DNA of 64,000 bases from Gnetum montanum (Eukaryota > Streptophyta > Gnetopsida > Gnetales > Gnetaceae): contig MNCI01026665.1 in assembly GCA_015680685.1 (NCBI GenBank), forward strand, positions 67,466 to 131,465, written 5' to 3'. How positions within the stretch are numbered: position 1 is the stretch's first letter; each line of letters begins with the position of its first letter. A model generated the notes under the pieces. The model did no database searches. It saw nothing but the letters and a program-made list of their open reading frames with translations, and was not told the origin of the DNA. The translations under genes and the position numbers were made by a program. Below, in pieces: positions 11,396-25,230 of the stretch.

Positions 11396-12960
11396 TCAAA
11401 TATCAATATCTCAAAAAAATATAATGAATTTTTCAATGAAATTTGGATCCAAGGAATCCTAAAAAAGCCAAGAATATGATAAAATCATTGAAGAGGATCT
11501 TTGAAAGCTAAAAAATTGAAAACATTAATGGAGAACATATTTAATGAACAAAATATGTGAAGGAGCACATGGTTTGACATGGAAGATGGGTGTATGAAAG
11601 ATTCTGGTTACGAGAATGCCTAGGCATAAGGTGCTTAACGAACTTGACCAAGGGATATGTAAGTGGATCCTTCCCATAGTAGGTACATGCCCTGTTTTCC
11701 CTTACATAACCTCAAACTAAGGAGTCTGTGGGCCCTAGAGGTGACTAATGGACAATGAGAGTTAAAGACTAAAACTCGAAAGATTTTACTAAAGAATCCA
11801 AATACATCAAACCAAGACATGGAATCAAGAACATGGACACCGGTAGTGAGGCGGGTTATGGATAGCATAGATGGATGATGGAGAAGGTGGAATGGAATTC
11901 AACATTGAGATCATAAGAAGTCCCTTATGGAGTTAATGTTTAAAATGACCTGAGAAGATCCATCCTTAGTCCAAACCAAAACCAACCTCTTTCAATGACT
12001 TTGCATTGCTACTCCAAAACCAATCCACCCCCTCAAGACACAAGAGTGTTCCCACAAAACAACCACCATTTCCTAAAGAGAAGAAAAGAGAAGTAAGAAT
12101 TAATAGAGATGGCCCTAGTTAGAGGGGACCTTCAGGCATGGATGCATATCTTTCAAGTCCCATAACTAGAGCTTATAGCCCGTTTATTTTCCTAAGGGAT
12201 GTGCTTTGAATTCCCATCATGTTTTTTTTATTTTTTCATTTATTTTTTCAATGAGAACCACACCATGCAAGGACTTTATTTGACTTCCTATTAGTGGAAC
12301 ATGGAACAATAAGAAGTCCATGAAAAACACTCAAGCACTCAAGTAAGTAGAAAAGTACAAAGAGTATTGAGTCCTCTTGAAGTCACACCCTATTCAGACC
12401 TTTCAATCCTTCCCAATTTTGGAAACTACCAAGGTCACAAATTTATTAAAACTTGATTTAATGAAAGGAACCTCAAACTTCCAAAACAAGGAAAACCATA
12501 GAGTTTGTGAATGGGTGGATGTTGTGGACTCACTACCTATACCATGAAAAAGAAACCATGACCAAGCCATCAGTACAAAAATTCAAAAATAGAAACTAGG
12601 CATTAGCAAACCGATCATAAAGCGCAAACTATCATTAGTAACAGCTACAACACCACTCTATCTTATTGGCAATAAAGCATTTTTTTCAGCAAAAATTTGA
12701 AAACCACACTCAAAAAAATAAGATAAAATATATAAGAAAGTATAAAATATCCAATAAAGATTCAAACATACCAAAAATTATGTAAAAATAAGATAAATTT
12801 TAAAAATCAAAAAGTTGTAAAATAAATAAATTGCAAAATCAAAAATGTGGAAAAAAAAATTAAAAAAACTAAGAAGCCATATGGATGATTAGCACATATG
12901 GCCATCTCCCCCACGACTAAGTTGGAAAGAGGAGATCCAAAAAATTGAACGTGGTTGTCC
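11396..12960 (-). other. Element D spacer between pol and 3' LTR
   Basis: This has no coding sequence I can support. It is clearly homologous to 17450-18890 (B) and, inverted, to 59100-60580 (G): blocks such as 'caagtggatcctt', 'catttcctaaagagaagaaa' and 'accacaccatgcaa' recur. It starts (minus strand) with GTCGTGGGGGAGATGGCC at 12911-12928, a purine-rich motif present at the same place in all three copies. Confidence 0.65.
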
Positions 12961-15900
12961 ATCCATTAAGGTATTCGTTGCACTAGCTTATCTTGGTTTT
13001 AGGAAAAGCTTCACTTATTGGATGTTGATCAATTACTTTTCATTTGGTCTTTCAGGTTTGTATATGGTCATGGTCCTAGAAGGAAAGGTTTCAACAATTA
13101 TATAAGGTCTTCACAATGTTTGAAATTTTGTTTTCTAAGGTACATGTGTGAGATTCCAGTAAAGAACCTTATCTCCTAATTGGAATATCACTTTCCATAT
13201 TCTTTAGTCATGTCATTGCTTATTGAATTCCTTGTGCACTTCATTCAAAGATAGGACCACCAATTTGTTTTCATCTAGCACATGGAGGTTGACCAATTTT
13301 TCTTTTTAAGCTAGACTTAAATCCAAGATTTAGGTCATAGGCTATTGAAAGTGTATGGAGCTTGGATTGAACTAGAAGTGTTAGAATTTTTCTGTACACT
13401 AACTCATAGGGAGAGTAGCCAATAGGGAGTTTCCATATTAAGCAGTAGGCCCATAGAACATCATTGAGTTTTGTACTCCAATCTCTCCTATATTTGGTTA
13501 TGGTCTCTGTTAGGATCTTTGTAATCTCTCAGTTAGTTACCTCTACTTGATCGTTAGCTTGGGGGTGATAAGGTATTGTTAATTTATGTTCAACCCCCAA
13601 GCATTGCATTAATTTTCTAAAAGTGACACCTATAAAATGAGTTTTATTGTCGAAAATTAGTGCACGTGGCACCCCAAACCTATTTACAACATGTTGTTGT
13701 ACAAATCTAGTAGTAGTGGATAATGTACAATTGGTGATAGCTGCTACTTCTACCCATCTGGTGTAGTAGTTGATTGTTGCAATGATCTATGCCTTTCCAA
13801 TGGACATAGGCATGATGGGATCCATGAAGTCTAGGTTCCATATGTCAATGGGCTCCAATGGTTGAATCCACTATTGAGGATCCTCCATTCATGTGGTCAT
13901 CCCACCCTCTTGTTCACAGTGTTCACAAGATCGGACAAATTGGTGGGCATCCCTAAAGATTTTAGGCTAGTAGTATCCTGCCATCAGGATTTCTATGGCT
14001 ATGCATCTTTCTGCATAGTGGCCTTCATAAGGGCCTTCGTGAGCATCCTGAAGAACATGTAATTAATCTGCATCAAGGACACACCAACGAACTGAGGCAT
14101 CGACACACACCTTGTAAAGGTGTTCATTTATTTCCATAAAGTACTTTGTCCAATGAAGAAACTATTACTTTTTCCTAAAGTCCAAATCTTGTGGTATCTC
14201 CTAAGTAAGAAGGTAAGTGAGGATGTCATCATACCATTTTGTTTCTGTGGGAACTTGGTCATTTATTGCTCCTGTAAAGAGGAGTTCATCTGGAAATGGA
14301 TCAAAGGGTGGACTCTCCTTTTCTTTATTATCCCATCTTAATCAAGAGAGATGGTCAACGACCACATTCTTAGTTCCTTTTTGATCTACCATTGTAAGAT
14401 TGAATTCCTACAAGATCACGAGCCATCGTATGATACAAGGGCTTACTGCCAGCTTGTTCATTAAGAAGCGAATGGCATTGTGGTCTGTGTGCACAAACAC
14501 CTTGTAACCAAGCACATAGTACTTAAACTTGTTAAAAGAATACACCACTCCCATTAATTCTTTTTCAATTATGGTGTAATTCAATTATGCACCCGCAATG
14601 CTTTGGCTTGTGCAGTGGATGTAATATGGATATTTCTTATCATCCAACTATGTAAACACAGCTCCCAAGGCATAATTAAATGCATCTATCATGATATGAA
14701 ATGGTCTAGACTAGTTTTGTGCCCATAGAATTAGAGTTTCTACGAGTTTCTCCTTTAGTAGTTAGAATGCATGTTCACACTCCTTGGTCTAAACAAATGG
14801 AGCATCTTTCTTTGTAAGCTCGACCAATGGCTTTGCAATCTTAGAGAAATTATCTATGAAATGTCAGTAGTATCCAGTGTATCTAAGGAATGATCTAACA
14901 TCTTTGACTATCTCTTTTTGGTGTGTAATTTCTTGGATGATCCTTATCTTTTCTGGGTCTACCTCAATCCCTGCCTGAGTGATTTTGTGCCCTAATACTA
15001 TGCCTTCCTAGACCATTAGATGGCTTTTCAGCCAATTTTGCCTAAGGTTTATTTCAACACATCTTTTCAATACCTGCTCAAGGCAATCCAAGGCTTGCCC
15101 AAATATAGCCCCATAGGTAGAAAAATCATCCATAAAGACTTCTACCCTACTATTAATCTACTGTTGGAAAATACTTAGGACCAAGCGTTGGAATGTTGTA
15201 GGGGCATTGCATAGAACAAATGGCATCTTACAATATGCAAAAGTCCCCTAAGAACTCATGAATGTTGTCTTGGCTTGATCTTCTAGTATAATTTGAATTT
15301 GGTTATAGCCACTATAACAATCCAAGAAGCTATAATAGCAATGCCCAAATATGGTCTCTAACACTTGATCCAAAAATGGCAATGGGAAATGATCTTTAAA
15401 TGTTACCATATTTAATAAACTAAAGGTGATGTAGACTCACCACTTACCACCTTTCTTTGGCATAATTACAAGTGGGTTAACCCACTGACTATCCATGATG
15501 GGATAGATGAACCCTACCTTGAGGAGTTGTTCTATCCTCCTTGACGATCCACTTCAATTTGGGATTTAAGCGCCTCTATGGTTACCTTCTTAGCTTCATG
15601 GCTAAGACAATGTAGATGCGATGCTGGCATATCGTTGGATCAATTCTTGTTAGTTTAGGATATGTCCAAGCAAAGGTTGTTGGCCACTTGTTGACAACCT
15701 AAAATAGCTTGTCTTTTTATTCTAGAGTAAGATTTGCATTGATTATGACTGGCTTACCATTTTTTAAAATGCATATTCCATGTTGGCTAGTAGAGTTTTT
15801 AACTCTAAGGGCTCCTACTTGAAATTATCAAGGATTTTCAACTCTCCCCAAAAGGTATCATCATTTGCTTCATCATCAAAGAGTTGGCAATGAACTTGCT

Positions 15901-16633
15901 CAAGTTCATCCATGCTTTCAACATAGGCATATGTCAAGCTCTCAATTAGTTCCATGCATAGGATGTTGCTATTAGAGTTAGCTGTCAACCACTAGGTGTC
16001 CTCTTGTTTTGTGGCTACTATATACAAGCACCTTTGAATATGTTTTTCATATGCACACTGATTACATGCTTTATTGAATGTACTCTTGATGAACCAAATC
16101 TTTTACATGCAATTGCACCTACTATCATTGTACGTGATGCATAGAATACGCTTCTTCTCTAATTGTTCAAATTCATTTTCCTTAGAGATTTCTAAGGAGA
16201 GGTCCCTTATACCCACACATGCATCTATTGTGCTTAACCAAGCCCTTCTCATAATGATGGTGAAGTCACCTTTATAGTTTTCAATCCTGATTACCAAAAA
16301 ATTGTTAGGATAGGATCACCCACAAACTGTCATCATAATGTCTTCCACTAATTCTAAAGGAACATTGATTGATTGGTCTACTAATTCTAAATGAATATTA
16401 CTCTTCTTGAGAGGTGGTAGGTTCCAAGCTTTGTACATGTCATGGGAGATGGGATTAACACCAAAACCAGAATCAAGAAGAACCTTGCATGGCTCATGTC
16501 CAGCAATCTATAAGTAAATGAGAGGACTTCCTGGGTCAAATCTTTTCATGAAAAGATTGCCAACCTTGATCCAATCGAAAACAACATAAGTTAGCATTAC
16601 AATGTGGATCTGAGATGGTACTTAGTTTGTAAA
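12960..16633 (-). pseudogene. Element D pol remnant: protease, RT, RNase H, integrase
   Basis: Read from right to left. Protease at 16620-15950 has CKVLLDSGFGVNPIS, with D-S-G kept. RT at about 15560-14780 has the catalytic VEVFMDDFSTYG (near 15140) and EGIVLGHKITQAGIEVDP. RNase H at about 14700-14300 has HIMIDAFNYALGAVF and HTDHNAIRFLMNKL. Integrase at about 13900-13020 has NYYTRWVEVAAI, NRFGVPRALIFDN and ANDQVEVTN, supplying the D, D and E positions. The 'FMDDFS' and 'GIVLGHKI' phrases are typical of Athila/Tat elements. Scattered stops make it inactive. The right end joins an LTR2-type fragment, so gag is lost. Confidence 0.85.
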
Positions 16634-16980
16634 ATATTTATCAAGAAGCTCATCTTTATTATCATACACACTATTGTGCTCAGGTACAATAATGCTTGAA
16701 TAAAGATTTGTACACTCAATGACTCCTACTGTAGGTACTTGAGAGAAATATTCTAACTTTCAAATGTAAAAATTGCAAAAGTTTAGGTACTACTATGAAT
16801 TTGATGCCCATAAACATGGTTGGGAGCTCATATTTATAGTTTTTGCTATAGTACTACATCAACGAGGCCCCATCAACATAGCAACTGCTACATCAATGCA
16901 GCCCCATCAATGGGGCAATACCATGTAAATGGGGCCCCGTAGATGAGGGCCCATCAATGCGACACATTGACACTTCATTA
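16634..16980 (-). repeat. LTR fragment of E2 type
   Basis: It matches about 7602-7950 nearly base for base over its length ('tatcaagaagctcatcttta', 'tgatgcccataaacatgg'), at roughly 85 % by eye. It ends at 'cttcatta', a decayed TCATCA end. It could be the 5' LTR partner of E2, with D inserted between. The U5 part (equivalent to 7030-7600) is absent. Confidence 0.65.
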
Positions 16981-17450
16981 GTTATTATGATATCTTTCTC
17001 ATTAGATCAGGTTATGTTTGGCTTATTTGTAAACTTGGCTAGTTGAATTATTTTAATATTATTTTATTTGTTAGCTATTATAGTTTATGTGATGGTATTA
17101 ACCCTTTATGATAGTTTATTTTAATATTATTTTAATATAATTTGACCATGGAGAGTTGAAAATTTTCAAAACTTTTTCCACTAGAAACTAAAGATTTATG
17201 TCCCCCATGATGTAGAGCTTATCTCTGGTAGCATGAGGATAAAAAATAAGCTAAATCAAATTAGTGATTCCAAATTTATGACTCTAGGAAATTTTTTTGG
17301 CTCTAAAAATCACAAAAACTCTTCTTGCTTCTTGGAAAAATGATGGAAAAATGGCTAAGTGTTGCATGTATTTATAGTATTTTTATGACACATCAATAGG
17401 GTTGCATTGACGAAGATGTGTCAATGCAATTGTTCGTAGCCAACTTTTAC
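16981..17450 (-). repeat. Probable 3' LTR remnant of element B
   Basis: The block 17170-17450 resembles 11080-11395 (next to D), including 'tatttatagtatttttatga' and a following 'gacacatcaatagggttgca'. The left part (16981-17160) is AT-rich and not recognised; it may be a later insertion. The ends are unclear. Confidence 0.4.
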
Positions 17451-18890
17451 ATTTGGAAAATGAGTAATTTTGGACAAGTTTGGGGACAAGATGAGAGCCA
17501 AATGGAAGCTAGAAACACAAAATGATTGCAATAGCATTAAAGAGGGTAATGTTGGTTTTGGAAAAGGAGTTTAAGCAGGTTGGGATGAATTTAACATGCC
17601 AAAATTAAGCAAATCTAGATGTTTTAATGTAATTGGATGAGATCAATCATGCAACTAGCCAATGGATAGGAATTTTAACTTAAGGGAGGCTAAAGGGAAT
17701 GCAAGTGGATCCTCCTCAAAGCAGGTGTATGCCCTTGATGCCCTTGCGTGCCCTCATCCCAAGAAATCTATAGGCACCAAGGATGATTAATGATCATTTC
17801 TAGTTAAAAATCACACCCAATGGAGTGAATGTCTTAAGATTATGGGATCCTCAAAACAAATATGTCAAGTAGCCATGATATGAGGCAGTGGGATGGTAGG
17901 TTATGGTTTGAGAATGATGGTAGAAGAGAAAATGTTAGGTATGTGATCTACATCAAGGTCACATGAGTTCCTTGTGAAGTTTGTGATTAGAATGATCTGA
18001 TATTGTTCCACCCTCAATCTAGACTAAGTCCATCTGCTTTCAATGACTTCACATTACCATATCCTAGCCCTTCAACCATCAAGAGTTCATGACAATTCCC
18101 AAAGAACAACCACCACTCCAAGAGAAGAATAAAAAAGAAGAAGGAATATAAAAAAGTTTGTAATTAGAGGGATGCCTTTAGGCATGGCTAACATGTTTTT
18201 CTAGTCCCATAACTAGTGTTTGTAGCCCATTATTATGTCTAAGGGGTGTGCCTTAAATTCTCATTCTTTGTCGTTTTTTCACATGAACCACACCATGCAA
18301 AGATGTACTTCCTTTAAAGGTCAACAATAAGAGTGGTGAGAGACCAATGGAGAAGAATCATAAAACTCTAGAAAGAAGTTGGAAACAGAATACAATAAGT
18401 CCCCTTGAAGTAACATGCTTTTTCATTTCTTCTTAGTCTATTCTGAGTCTATTAAGTAGCCAAATCATTTGTTACTTTTAGTTTTAATTGGAAGGACCTC
18501 ATGCTCTCAAGATGCAGAGTCTCCTATAGAATGGATGAATGCCATGGTGTCATTGCTTGTTATCATGAGAAAACTAAGAACTTGTCAATAGAGGCCATAA
18601 TCAAAACACAAAAAGTATCCACTTAGCAAATCAATCATTACATTAATAGCTACATTCTTTAACTCCCAATATTAATAATAGTATTGGTAAAATCATAGAT
18701 TCCTTATCAAAAAAGATAAAGTACTGAAAGGAAAGATGTAAGAAAAGGGAAAATGTATAAAATAATTGATAAAATAGTCAAGAAAATGAAAGACATATGA
18801 AGAATAGTGAAACAAAAAAGATGAAACAATGGGTTATTCCTCACAAGATGTTAGCATGGATGGCCATCTCCCCCACAACTAAGTTAAGAG
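17450..18890 (-). other. Element B spacer between pol and 3' LTR
   Basis: Non-coding. It is homologous to 11396-12960 (D) and to the inverted 59100-60580 (G). Examples are 'gcaagtggatcctcctcaaa' and 'accacaccatgcaaagatgt'. The purine motif GTTGTGGGGGAGATGGCC (minus, about 18860-18877) marks its pol side, as in D. Confidence 0.65.
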
Positions 18891-21800
18891 GAGAATATTT
18901 GAAAAATAGAGCATACTTGTTCAAAGGTGTTATTATTGCTTGTTATTCTTAGTTCAAGAAAAGGTTTTACTTATTGGATGTTGACCAATAGTCATTTTTC
19001 TAGGCTTAAAGGGTTGTAAATGGTCATGGCAACCAAAGGGAAAGTTGTGTGAATGGTGTGAGATCCTTCCCATAGGGTTTGGAATTTGGTACATTAAGGT
19101 ACATGCATGGGATTCTAATAGAAGACATTATCACAAAGTTAAAGCTTAAATCTTCTTATTTGCATATCATGACATTGTTTGACATGCGCCTTATGCACTT
19201 CATTCATAGTTCAGGCTATTTGTCAATTTTCATCTAGTACATTTAGTGTCATGAGGCATTCTTGTTGTGCTAGATTAAGATCAACTTAAAGCTTAGAAAC
19301 TATTAAAAGTGTACAAAGATTAGCTTGGATTTGGAGTTAGGTAACTTCCTGTACACTAACTCATAACGAGAGTATTCAATAGGAAATCTCCATGTGGATT
19401 GATGAGCTCATAGAGCATCATTTAGTTTTGTGCTCTAGTCCTTCTTATACTTATGGATTGTAAGTGTTAGTATTTAGGTTACCTTCCTATTAGTAACTTC
19501 AACTTAACCATTAGCTTCAAGTGATAAGAAGTTGTTAGTTTATGTTGCATCCCAAGCGTTGCATGAGTTTCCTAAAAGTAGCCCCTATAAAATGAGTCAT
19601 AGTATTAGAAATAGGTGTTCTTACCACACAAAACCTATATACCATACTTTGTTAAACAAACCATGTTGTAATAAAAGATGAATAGTTTGTGACAACTGTA
19701 ACTTCAGCCCACTTAGTGTAGTAGTCAACAACAATGATGATGTACACCTTTACATTTGACATGGTAGTGATGAGTCTAATAGAGTCAATGCCCCATATGT
19801 CAAAGGGATCTAGTGGTTGAATCCACTATTGGGGCCCTTCCATTCAAGTTATCATTACTTCATCTCATTGGCAATGTTCACATGAATGGAAAATATTATG
19901 GGCATCCCTAAAAATCATGGGCCAGAACTATCCTACCATCAATATTTTCACGATCATCCTCCTACCTACATAATGGCCTTTGCAAGAACCTTCTTGAGTG
20001 TCATGAAGGATTTATAGTTTATCATCATCAGGCATACACCATCGTATCAAGCTATTAGTACAAACCTTATAAAGGTTACCTTAAATTTCCATGTAATGTT
20101 TGGTTTGGTGAAGAAACTATCATTTCTTCTTGTTATCTCATTCCTGTGGAGTCTCTTGATTAAGAAGATAGGAGAGGAAATCATCATACCAATTGATACC
20201 CCGAGAAGTTTCAACATTAAGGAATTTAGCAAAGAGGAGTTTATTTAGGAATTGACCATATGTAGGCTCCTCATCCTCTCTGCTATTCCATTCCAATAGA
20301 GATAGGTGATTGGTGACCACATTTTAAGTTCTCTTTTTTTCCACCATCGTGAGATCAAACTCTTACAAAATTACCAGTCACCATATGACATAAGGACTCA
20401 CCATTGGCTTGTTCATTAAGAAATGTATTGCACTATGATCCCTATGCATAAATATTTTGTAACCAAGCACAGGTTGCCTAAATCGTTTTAAGAAGTACAC
20501 CACTACCATTAGCTCCTTCTTAATGATGGTATAATTTAGTTGTGTATCAATAATACTTCCTCTGATACAATAGATATATTATGGATGTTTTTGATCATTC
20601 AATCATGTTAACATCATTCCCAATGCATAATTGGATATATCTAACATAATGTGAAAAGGTCTAGACCAATCTAGAACACGTAGAATAGGAGTTTCTAAGA
20701 GTTTTTTCTTTACTAATTGGAATGCATGCTTGCATTCCTTAGTCTAGTCAAAGGGTGCATCTTTCTTGGTTAATTCCACTAACAACTTTGCAATTTTGGA
20801 GAAGTTCTCAATGAATTAACAGTAATAACCAATGTGTCCAAGGAATGACCTTACATCCTTAACCATTTTAGCTTGTTTAGTGATTCCTTAGATGACCCAT
20901 ACTTTTTCTAGATCCACCTCAATATCTTTTTCTAGAATTTTATGCCTCCAAGACTATGCCTTCTTGGACCATCAAATGGCTTTTCTACTAATTGAGCCAT
21001 AAATTAGTCTCTACGTAGTGTTTTAGCACTTACTCAAGATGGTCCAAGGCTTGCTCAAAATTGGTACCATAAGCGGAGAAGTCATCAAGGAAGAATTATA
21101 CACCTGTATTGATTTACTACTGAAAAATACTAAGCACCAGTTGTTGAAAAGTAGCAAGGGCATTACATAGGCAAAAGGGCATCTTTTTATATGTAAAGGT
21201 CCCTCAAGGACTTAAAAAAGTAGTTTTGGCTTGGTTATCAGGTGCAATAGATTTGGTTATAGCCACCATAACCATCTAAAAAGCTATAGTAGTCATGTTT
21301 TACAATAGTATCTAACACTTGGTTCATAAATGGTAATCGAAAATGATCTTTGAAAGTTATCATATTTAATAGCCTATAGTCTATGTAGACCCTTCATTTA
21401 CCATCTTTCTTGGGTACACTGATCAGTGGGACAACCCACTCATGATCTACAATAGGATAAATGAATCATGTCTTAAGAAGTTATTCAGTTTCATCTTTTA
21501 CAACTTGCTTCAGCTTAGGATTCAACCTCTTATGCAATTGTTATTTGGGTTTGATGGAGGAATTTGTGTAAATCCGGTATTAGCATATCCTTGGATCTAT
21601 TCCTATTAGTTCATGATATGACTAGGCAAAGGCTATTGACCATTTTTTAACCACTTTCAGTAGCTTCTTCCTTTTTTCTTAAGCAAGATGGGCATTGATG
21701 ATTATTGGCTTACTGTTATTAAGATAAGCATACTCTAGATTAATTAGTAAGACCCTTAATTCAAGGGGCTCCTATTTAAACTGTTCTTGGATCTCCAACT

Positions 21801-22700
21801 CTTTCCAATCCATCTCAATCTATGCATAGGAGAGTTGGCTACTAATCTACTCTATTTCATTCATGTATTCAATGTAAGAACTTTTGAGGCTTTTAGCTTT
21901 TTTCATGCATATTTTTGAATTTTTTCCACCTTCTATTATCAACCATTAGGCATCCTCCTATTTTGTGGTTGTTGCATATAGGCACTTTTGAACAATAAAT
22001 GTCTCAACATACTTTTTTCATGCTTTGATGGATGCACTTTATATTGTCCCTATTTTCTACACACAATGGCACCCTATGTCACTATATCCGATGCATGGAA
22101 CTTGCTTCTTCTTTACTCTATCAAACTCATTTTCCTTGGAATTTCCAAGGAAAGGTCTCAAATTCCCATCTTGGCATCAAGTATGTTGAGCCAATCCCTT
22201 CCATTTATAATAGGAAAGTTCCCCTTGTAGTTATTAACATGGATCACTAGGAAATCTACAAGATAAAACCATCCACAAATGATGGTCACGATGTCTTCTA
22301 CTAATCCTAAGTGAACACTAAGGGACTAATCAACAAGCTCTAGTCTAATATTGCATTTCTTCAATGGAGGTAGGTTATAGGTCTTGTACATTTCCTGTGA
22401 GATTAGATTTACTCTAGAACCTAAATCTAGTATATCCTTACACAGATCATTCCTAGTGATCTACAAGTAGATAAGGCGACTCCCAAGATCAGATCATTTC
22501 CTAGGTAGGCGGCCAGCCATGATGCAATTAGTAATCACATGAGTCAACATGATAGTATGAACATTAAAGGATAGTTGGTTTGAAGGAGGCTTGATGGTTA
22601 TTTCAAAAGCAATGGATGCAAGGTTAGCAACTATATGTGGTTTCAAGGGTTTTGGTGGACTATTGATCCTGAAGAAAGCCCTCTTTTAAGTTTTAGGTTC
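18890..22700 (-). pseudogene. Element B pol remnant
   Basis: The domains are collinear with D but more decayed. Integrase lies at about 19860-19000, RNase H at about 20720-20300, RT at about 21480-20800 (FLDDFS near 21090) and protease at about 22550-22200. Nucleotide similarity with D is visible throughout, for instance 15121-15140 against 21078-21097. Stops occur in every frame of every domain. It is an old copy of the same family. Confidence 0.75.
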
Positions 22701-25075
22701 AAAACCATGCATATGGTTATCCTGGATATAAGTTAATAGCCATTGTTACATATTTTTGTTGCGGCTGTGGTGAAATCTCACCTTACATAGATGGAGCAAG
22801 TGGTATTTGATGGTGTAAAGTTGGATGATGAATAAGGAGGAGTATAAGTAAAGGGAGCATCAGGTTGTGGAATATGGTTTCGATGATATTTTGGAGGGTA
22901 GTAGTGGTAATTAATATAATTGTGGATTACAAAGCCATGAGGAGATACAGGCTATTAGACATAGTATCCATAGGAATCTGGGTACTAATAAGAGAACTAT
23001 TGTTTGGGTGGTGGCATCCCCCATGATTGTGGATTTTGTTATTGTTGATATTGCTCTTGAGATTGAGGTGATGCTTCACTCAAATAGTATTATGTTTGGT
23101 AGAACTATCATCTTAGATTGCCTTGAGGATAAGACAATCTCCTAAGTGACTACCTTTTGCAAATTTTGGATTCAAGGTATATACCCTAGATTCCTATAGA
23201 TGTAACATCACAGGATAACATCCCTTGTGATGTCCATACTAATAGATATCATATCCATCATCATTGGTTTTAGAATCTGCAACCTCATTTAAGATGAAAA
23301 CCTTACCTTCTTAGTGTGGATCCCCCTTGTCTATATCTCTCCTTCTGCTTCTATCTTTTTCATTACTTTTGTGCTTTGCCTTTTTTTCTATAATTTTCAA
23401 ACTAGTTTGGAACTTCTCATCTAAGGAGCCCCACATTTTATCCACTTTGGCTGATATTTCAAAGATAGATTTCTAAATCAACAAGGTCTTTCTTTGCACA
23501 ACTTCATCTAGTGATGTGTCCTCCTCTATATTAGAGAAACGTAGCTCCCTTTTACAAATGGAGGGATCTTTGTTGTACTCATCTACACTCTTTCTTTTTT
23601 TCAACTCCCCTTCTTTCTTATCCACCTACTTTATTAGCCTTTGGATTTGATGGATTCTCATCTCAAAAGGTCTCCCTTGGGCATAGACCCTAAGAATGTC
23701 TCATGTTTTGTTCCAAGCCCATTTATGATATGGCAAAGTTATTCCCTTTGAGAGAATTCATGGCTTGGTTATTGGTGCATTAAAGAGTAATACCTACTCA
23801 AGGTTGCATCCAAGGTCTCATGATTTCCTTTCTTCCATTCTTGGATTTGCTTCATCATATTAGACAGTCAAAAGGACATTTAGTATTTGTTATTGAATAG
23901 TTCTAACATTGTACTTGATTGAAAAATGGATCCTAGTTCCAAAGACTAGCACCAACATTTTTCTTCTTTTATGAATGTCCTTGGGAACAATTTCAACTTC
24001 TACCAATCATTTTTAGTGTTCTCAAATTTACATTATATCCCTTCTCAAATTTGGAAATATTGTTCATATCGAATCGCTTAATTCTATTATCCTTCTGGTG
24101 CCTAATAGGAACTATAACTACCTCTAAAACATTCAACATGTTTATAGTGGCCAAAAATGGTTCATCATCATCATCACATCCATGGTGGCCCCTATGATGA
24201 CCATGCCTCTAATGTTGAGTTTGAGTATGTGTCCTTTTTCGGCAATGTTCTTGCTTCTCTCTTTGTTGACTCCCATCTTGGGTCCTATCATCAAAATGGG
24301 ACTGCTTATCATCTCCATCATAATCCCGACCATCCCTATCTTTGTCTTTATCATAGCTCCTCCTATCAAAGTTTGATGATGAGAAGGATGATAAAGATGA
24401 AGGACTAGAAGAATGGTGCCTTCTAATCCTTATTTTTCAATCCTTATCCTAATCCATCTTTTTATCTTTTTCTTTCTCCTTGTCCTTAGATGAATGATTA
24501 TGAGATTTATCATTTGAGGCTCCTTGGCCTTTGGAACATGTCTTCCCATCACCAAGGTTCTCCAAGGTGGATTGTACCCATTGGTAAAAGATATCCTACT
24601 CAAAGAAAGGAGGAGAAACTGTGTATTGAGAGTGGCCAGAAAAGAAATCCTCGTCCTCTTTATGCAACTATAAGAATATTTATTTTAGGATCTATTTGCC
24701 TTTGAAGGCTTCATAACAAGCCTTCATGCATTTATCTTTTTGAAGATATGTTTTTATAGGTTGGTATTCCTAAGAAACTTATTCCATGCATTCATACTTA
24801 GGCCTAGTTATTTTAATACCAAAACTCATGAGTTGGGTTATGAGCATGGTATGAATAGATCGATCAGGGGGTAACACAAAGCTAGCATCCATATCTCTCT
24901 ATCGTAGCTACTCATCCTAATGCATGATGAAGGTAAAGTTCGAATAATAGGGATTTGGATGGGTGTATAAGACTTTCAATAGTTGAGGCTTCTCAAAAAT
25001 TCTTTGTGTCCTCTCATGTTGCCTATTGTTTTTTTCATCATGCGATGGAGATTCTAACCTATGAGTAGAACCCAT
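22700..25075 (-). pseudogene. Element B gag remnant
   Basis: The start is at the minus-strand ATG 25075-25073 (MGSTHRLESPSHDEKNN), about 135 bases inside the primer site, as in C and G. The Ser/Arg/His/Asp-rich middle (24140-24400) matches 2950-3180 of C. The knuckle at about 23190-23230 reads YDIY-YGHHKGCY, so Cys positions have decayed to Tyr. It is broken by several stops. Confidence 0.7.
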
Positions 25076-25210
25076 ATCAAAAAGAAATGTAAGTGTACCT
25101 AAAGATAATGTTATTTTCATTATTATGAGATATATGTTTTTGTGTCCTCCTCACAATGCTTGCGTATGAATTCACTAGTTAATAATATTTTGTCCACGTA
25201 GAAAAACTAA

Positions 25211-25230
25211 GTCCCCAACAACGATGCCAA
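25211..25230 (-). other. Primer binding site, tRNA-Asp type (element B)
   Basis: The minus strand reads TTGGCATCGTTGTTGGGGAC directly after the LTR end, the best-preserved of the decayed minus-strand sites. It fits the 3' end of tRNA-Asp apart from C-to-T type changes. Confidence 0.8.
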
